Assembly (NCBI GenBank): GCA_907165065.1
Contig: OU015527.1
Location: 24,627,686 to 24,691,685 of the forward strand
Direction: 5' to 3'
Length of the DNA stretch: 64,000 nt
DNA from: Caprimulgus europaeus
Taxonomy: Eukaryota > Chordata > Aves > Caprimulgiformes > Caprimulgidae
Part shown: positions 62,377 to 64,000 of the stretch, piece after piece
How the letters are laid out: each line of letters opens with the position of its first letter
Numbering within the stretch: the stretch's first letter is position 1
Program-made: the position numbers and the translations under genes
Notes under the pieces: model-generated
Database searches by the model: none
The model's input: the letters and a program-made list of their open reading frames with translations, nothing else
What the model was told of the DNA's origin: nothing

Positions 62377-64000
62377 GTCATAGGTTAAGCAAAGTAGTCT
62401 TATAGAGCTTATTGTAATCACTAACACTGTATTAATTAGTAGCTGAAAACAGTTTTTTCTTGTCCTCAACTAAACCAAGACTTGGTTTATACAGCTCTGT
62501 TACCTGAGGGTGAGAAATAAAACTTTTATTTCTTGCACTGTTCATTTGACTAGTTCAGTCAGTGTTCTGTTCAAAATGAAATATCTAATTAAGGATAGAG
62601 GGCACAATCATGCTAAACACATTAAGGGTTTCAGTGTGAGAAAGTGGAAAACTGTAGCTTGTGAGATCCAGTCCAAAATACATATCTGCATTTTTGAGCT
62701 TGATTGTTTTCACTCCTAATTAAATAACCTTGACTGTGCCTTTTTGAACTGCTTAGACTAGCTTTGCGTAAAACCAAACCAAGATGAAATCTCTATAGCC
62801 CAAGATATATGTTCTGACCTATTTCAGTGATGTGCATTCATGCAACATGCAAACTTTAACCTTTAAGCAATTGTAGCAGTTAAGCAAGTAACAAACATAT
62901 GGCTCTACAGCTCTCTCTCTTTCATTCCTTTTCTTCCTTCTCACTCTAATCAAACAAGGGCTACACTTCTCCTAACCTTATAGTACTGTTCTCAGCTGTA
63001 ATTATAATGAACTATATGCAATACAAGCTAATCTGTTTTCACTATTGCTACTGGTGAACTAGATATGGATAGGAGGATTTCCATATCTCAGAAGTGATCT
63101 TAAAGAGTCCATTCTTGATGTTCATTATGCCACATTAAGTTCAAGAAAGCTGAAAGTTCTCTTCTTTGGAACTATTTTTAATCAAGTGTTTGACTAAGGA
63201 TTAAAATATAATAAATTCTATGGTTTGGACATAAAGAAAGGATTATCGTATTTCAGACACCGATGAAATTAAGACATGAAATTAAATGAGGCAAAAAAAT
63301 CAGAAGGCAAAACCTCTTTGCTTCATATTAAACTTAGAAGACACGATCAAACAATATTGTACTATTATGTCATTACTTTCAGTGAATATGTTTTCTTTTA
63401 TGTTATTTTATTTTTCTGAAAGTTCATGACTGCAAAAGTTATAACATCAGATCAACATACCTAAAAGATCAGATAAAATTAGACAGAGGAAATGTTTTTA
63501 AACATACGAAGATACTGACTTTTTAAGATTAGTTTACTTGTCAAGGAATCCACAAAAAGTTCACTTCTATTTATGTTTTCATCATCTATAATAGTTATAA
63601 TAGATTGGCTTCTCTTTCTGACAGTTCACAGTACTACCTGAGTTTGCAAAAATTGAGACTATAACCTACACCACCCCCAAAAGTCCCAAGAAAAACAAAA
63701 ATGAAATATGCTTAGCTAACTGAGCTTTCAATTATCAAGTTCCCATACCATTACTCCTTCAGATGTTAGATGCCTGGCACCACCACAGTTCAGAAGTAGT
63801 ATATAGGAAGAGATCATATCTTGATGAATCAGCTATGCTTGCAGTATGTGAACTTCTTCCATTACAAAAGGAAAAGGTATCCCTGATTAGAAAGCAATGA
63901 TGTAAAACTAACATTAATATCCGAGAGATTTTCCTTATGATGATTACTTCTTCTTAATTCTATTCCTGAAAGTCTCCTACAAGTTATACTAAACTTGAGT
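62377..64000. other. AT-rich non-coding stretch, no gene seen
   Basis: No gene, repeat family or RNA gene recognised up to the window end. Open frames are under 70 codons. Confidence 0.5.

Noticed and set aside
1..64000. tRNA, rRNA, or cellular protein-coding exons
   Set aside because: No tRNA-like B-box cloverleaf, rRNA word or recognisable cellular protein domain seen on either strand by reading. A homology search could still reveal small exons.

Overview
The window is vertebrate, almost certainly avian, nuclear DNA. It is AT-rich, has no operon-like coding, and its recognisable interspersed repeats are those of bird genomes. These are CR1 LINEs ending in the characteristic ATTCTATGAT 3' tail, and avian ERVL-type LTRs opening with TGTGRTGGGTTRACCC. 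The species cannot be fixed from the sequence alone. No convincing protein-coding exon, tRNA, rRNA or CRISPR array was found. The open frames in the window are short, repeat-derived or of lengths expected by chance, so it reads as a gene desert or the inside of a very long intron.

Layout. 1-6.8 kb: AT-rich unique sequence interrupted by a long (GAAAAA)n array. 6.8-15.3 kb: a cluster of solo LTRs. Two sister LTRs of about 594 bp each keep a perfect 5-bp target-site duplication (TSD). They are joined by one LTR of about 1.08 kb, a short diverged LTR, an ancient CR1 fragment and a CR1 tail. 15.6-16.1 kb: a (TTCCC)n array of about 107 pentamers with GCACC variant units. 16-29.7 kb: mostly unique AT-rich sequence with a CR1 copy at 23 kb, a (CA)n and a 14-G run. 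29.7-35 kb: a CR1 copy, an isolated ERVL integrase remnant, a CR1 reverse-transcriptase scrap and a hAT (Charlie-type) terminus. 37.9-45.8 kb: a second LTR cluster with four elements, including one reverse-strand LTR with a perfect TSD. 50.1-50.8 kb: a relatively fresh CR1 3' end. 55.4-57.6 kb: another LTR and an older CR1 reverse-transcriptase pseudogene. 57.6-64 kb: unique AT-rich DNA.

There is no set of genes acting together. The biology visible here is transposon turnover: LTRs left mainly as solo copies, 5'-truncated CR1s, and decaying viral and LINE coding pieces. The points most worth a second look are the ERVL integrase remnant (about 207 codons with a single stop), the hAT terminus resembling an element I recall from mammals, the structured pentamer array, and LTR U3 regions carrying tandem octamer-containing repeats. 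I did not find a previously undescribed biological system.
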